Positions 12,971-13,698 of a stretch of 13,698 bases of DNA are shown piece after piece. The notes beneath the pieces were generated by a model. The model saw only the letters and a program-made list of their open reading frames with translations, searched no databases and was not told the DNA's origin. Position numbers and translations under genes: made by a program. Source of the stretch: an uncultured Eggerthellaceae bacterium (GTDB lineage: Bacteria > Actinomycetota > Coriobacteriia > Coriobacteriales > Eggerthellaceae); assembly GCA_958454405.1 (NCBI GenBank), contig CAUEBO010000065.1, forward strand, positions 1-13,698. The letters run 5' to 3'. Position 1 is the first letter of the stretch, and each line of letters begins with the position of its first letter.

Positions 12971-13698
12971 ATGCTATTCGAACCGCAGAGAAAAGAGTAC
13001 GTCGAAACGGAAGGGCCGGTCCGCTACCTCGACGGGAGCGGTCTGCTGAGACCCATCGACATGCCCCGGCAGCAGCTGGCCATCATGGCCGCCTTCGTGG
13101 TGGCCGCCGCCATCATCGGCGGCATCCTGCTGTTCAGCATCCTCGACTCCGTGCAGGGAAGCGCCGCGCGGTCCCAGGCGAGCGTGGAGGAGAACCTCGC
13201 GCGCGAGGTCTCGTACGACCTGCCCGTCCTGCCCTCGCTCATCCAACTCGACGACGGCTCCATCAAGCAGTCCTTCGCCGACGCGGGCTTCACCACCTAC
13301 GAGCCGTCCCCGACCGAGGACGGCAGCGGATTCGAGCTCATCAAGCTGCCGCCGGACGTGAGCTTGGAGGAAGCGGGGCTCCTCTATCTGCAAGGCGTCG
13401 CGAACCTCGATGCCGCCGACGCCGCGCGCCTGCTCAACGGATCATGGACCCTGACGGTCGAGCGAGGCGACTCCCTCAGCATGCGCGTGCGCTACGCCGA
13501 CTTCTCCTCTGGCAGCGTTGCGGCGGCCGTCGATGCGGCCATCGCCTCCGAAGGGTTCGACGCCGCCGCGGCGAGCGAAGCCGCCGTGGACGAATCCGGC
13601 AACACCTACCGCACCGGCACGGTCGACGTCGACGGCACCACGTACTCGTGGCGCGTCTCGGCCATCGCGCTTTCCGAGGTGTACAGCATCTCGGGCCT
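12971..13698 (+). CDS. Unrecognised single-pass membrane protein, partial (right edge)
   Basis: An open frame of 242 codons with no stop before the window end. The ATG at 12971 has AGGAG 5 bases upstream and a strong promoter. Residues 1-35 are a polar cytoplasmic N-terminus (MLFEPQRKEYVETEG), residues about 36-58 one strong hydrophobic segment (LAIMAAFVVAAAIIGGILLFSIL), and the remainder is acidic, soluble and probably outside the cell. It contains a repeated-looking pattern of aligned strands and Ala/Asp-rich helices (for example GFTTYEPSP and GFDAAAASEAAVD), which might be two copies of a small fold. I do not recognise the family; no catalytic motif is visible. It lies divergent from the manganese riboswitch/terC unit, with no further context on the right. 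Confidence 0.75.
   Translation, partial: MLFEPQRKEYVETEGPVRYLDGSGLLRPIDMPRQQLAIMAAFVVAAAIIGGILLFSILDSVQGSAARSQASVEENLAREVSYDLPVLPSLIQLDDGSIKQSFADAGFTTYEPSPTEDGSGFELIKLPPDVSLEEAGLLYLQGVANLDAADAARLLNGSWTLTVERGDSLSMRVRYADFSSGSVAAAVDAAIASEGFDAAAASEAAVDESGNTYRTGTVDVDGTTYSWRVSAIALSEVYSISG

Overview
This is a high-GC (roughly two thirds G+C by eye) bacterial chromosomal window. Protein flavour, GTG/TTG starts with strong Shine-Dalgarno sites, TATAAT-type promoters in a GC-rich background, and a gut-type PAS-GGDEF protein with a Cys-rich PAS domain all suggest an actinobacterium of the class Coriobacteriia, most likely an Eggerthellaceae member (Eggerthella/Gordonibacter/Adlercreutzia type). The genus is inference. 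I see no phage, insertion sequence, CRISPR array, tRNA or rRNA.

Layout, left to right. (1) 1-919 (-): UDP-galactopyranose mutase glf, running off the left edge, divergent from (2) 1127-2125 (+): phosphate acetyltransferase pta. (3) 2126-2379: a leader rich in stem-loops with a 10-C homopolymer just upstream of a possible -10 box. (4) 2380-4170 (+): a PAS-GAF-GGDEF signalling protein. (5) 4340-5581 (-): acetate kinase ackA (TTG start), convergent with the GGDEF gene. (6) 5757-6107 (-): HIT-family nucleotide hydrolase. (7) 6108-6372: non-coding, with a perfect 25-bp inverted repeat and related copies. (8) 6373-8769 (-): xseB, xseA and a membrane zinc metallopeptidase, tightly packed as an operon. 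(9) 8999-10147 (-): ribonuclease D, divergent from (10) 10220-11128 (+): a diacylglycerol-kinase-type lipid kinase. (11) 11129-11521: a non-coding convergent gap with a 24-nt imperfect inverted repeat. (12) 11522-12616 (-): TerC-family transporter, preceded by what reads as a yybP-ykoY manganese riboswitch with an intrinsic terminator, and its own promoter. (13) 12971-13698 (+): the start of an unrecognised single-pass membrane protein, running off the right edge.

Functionally, Pta and AckA form the acetyl-CoA to acetate ATP-generating pathway, but here the two genes sit on opposite strands around a diguanylate-cyclase-like gene instead of in one operon. XseA/XseB form exonuclease VII and RNase D is an RNA 3' exonuclease. 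TerC with its riboswitch is a self-contained manganese homeostasis unit. The window is mainly housekeeping. The items worth a second look are in the non-coding DNA: the riboswitch, the poly-C tract and the two inverted-repeat elements.
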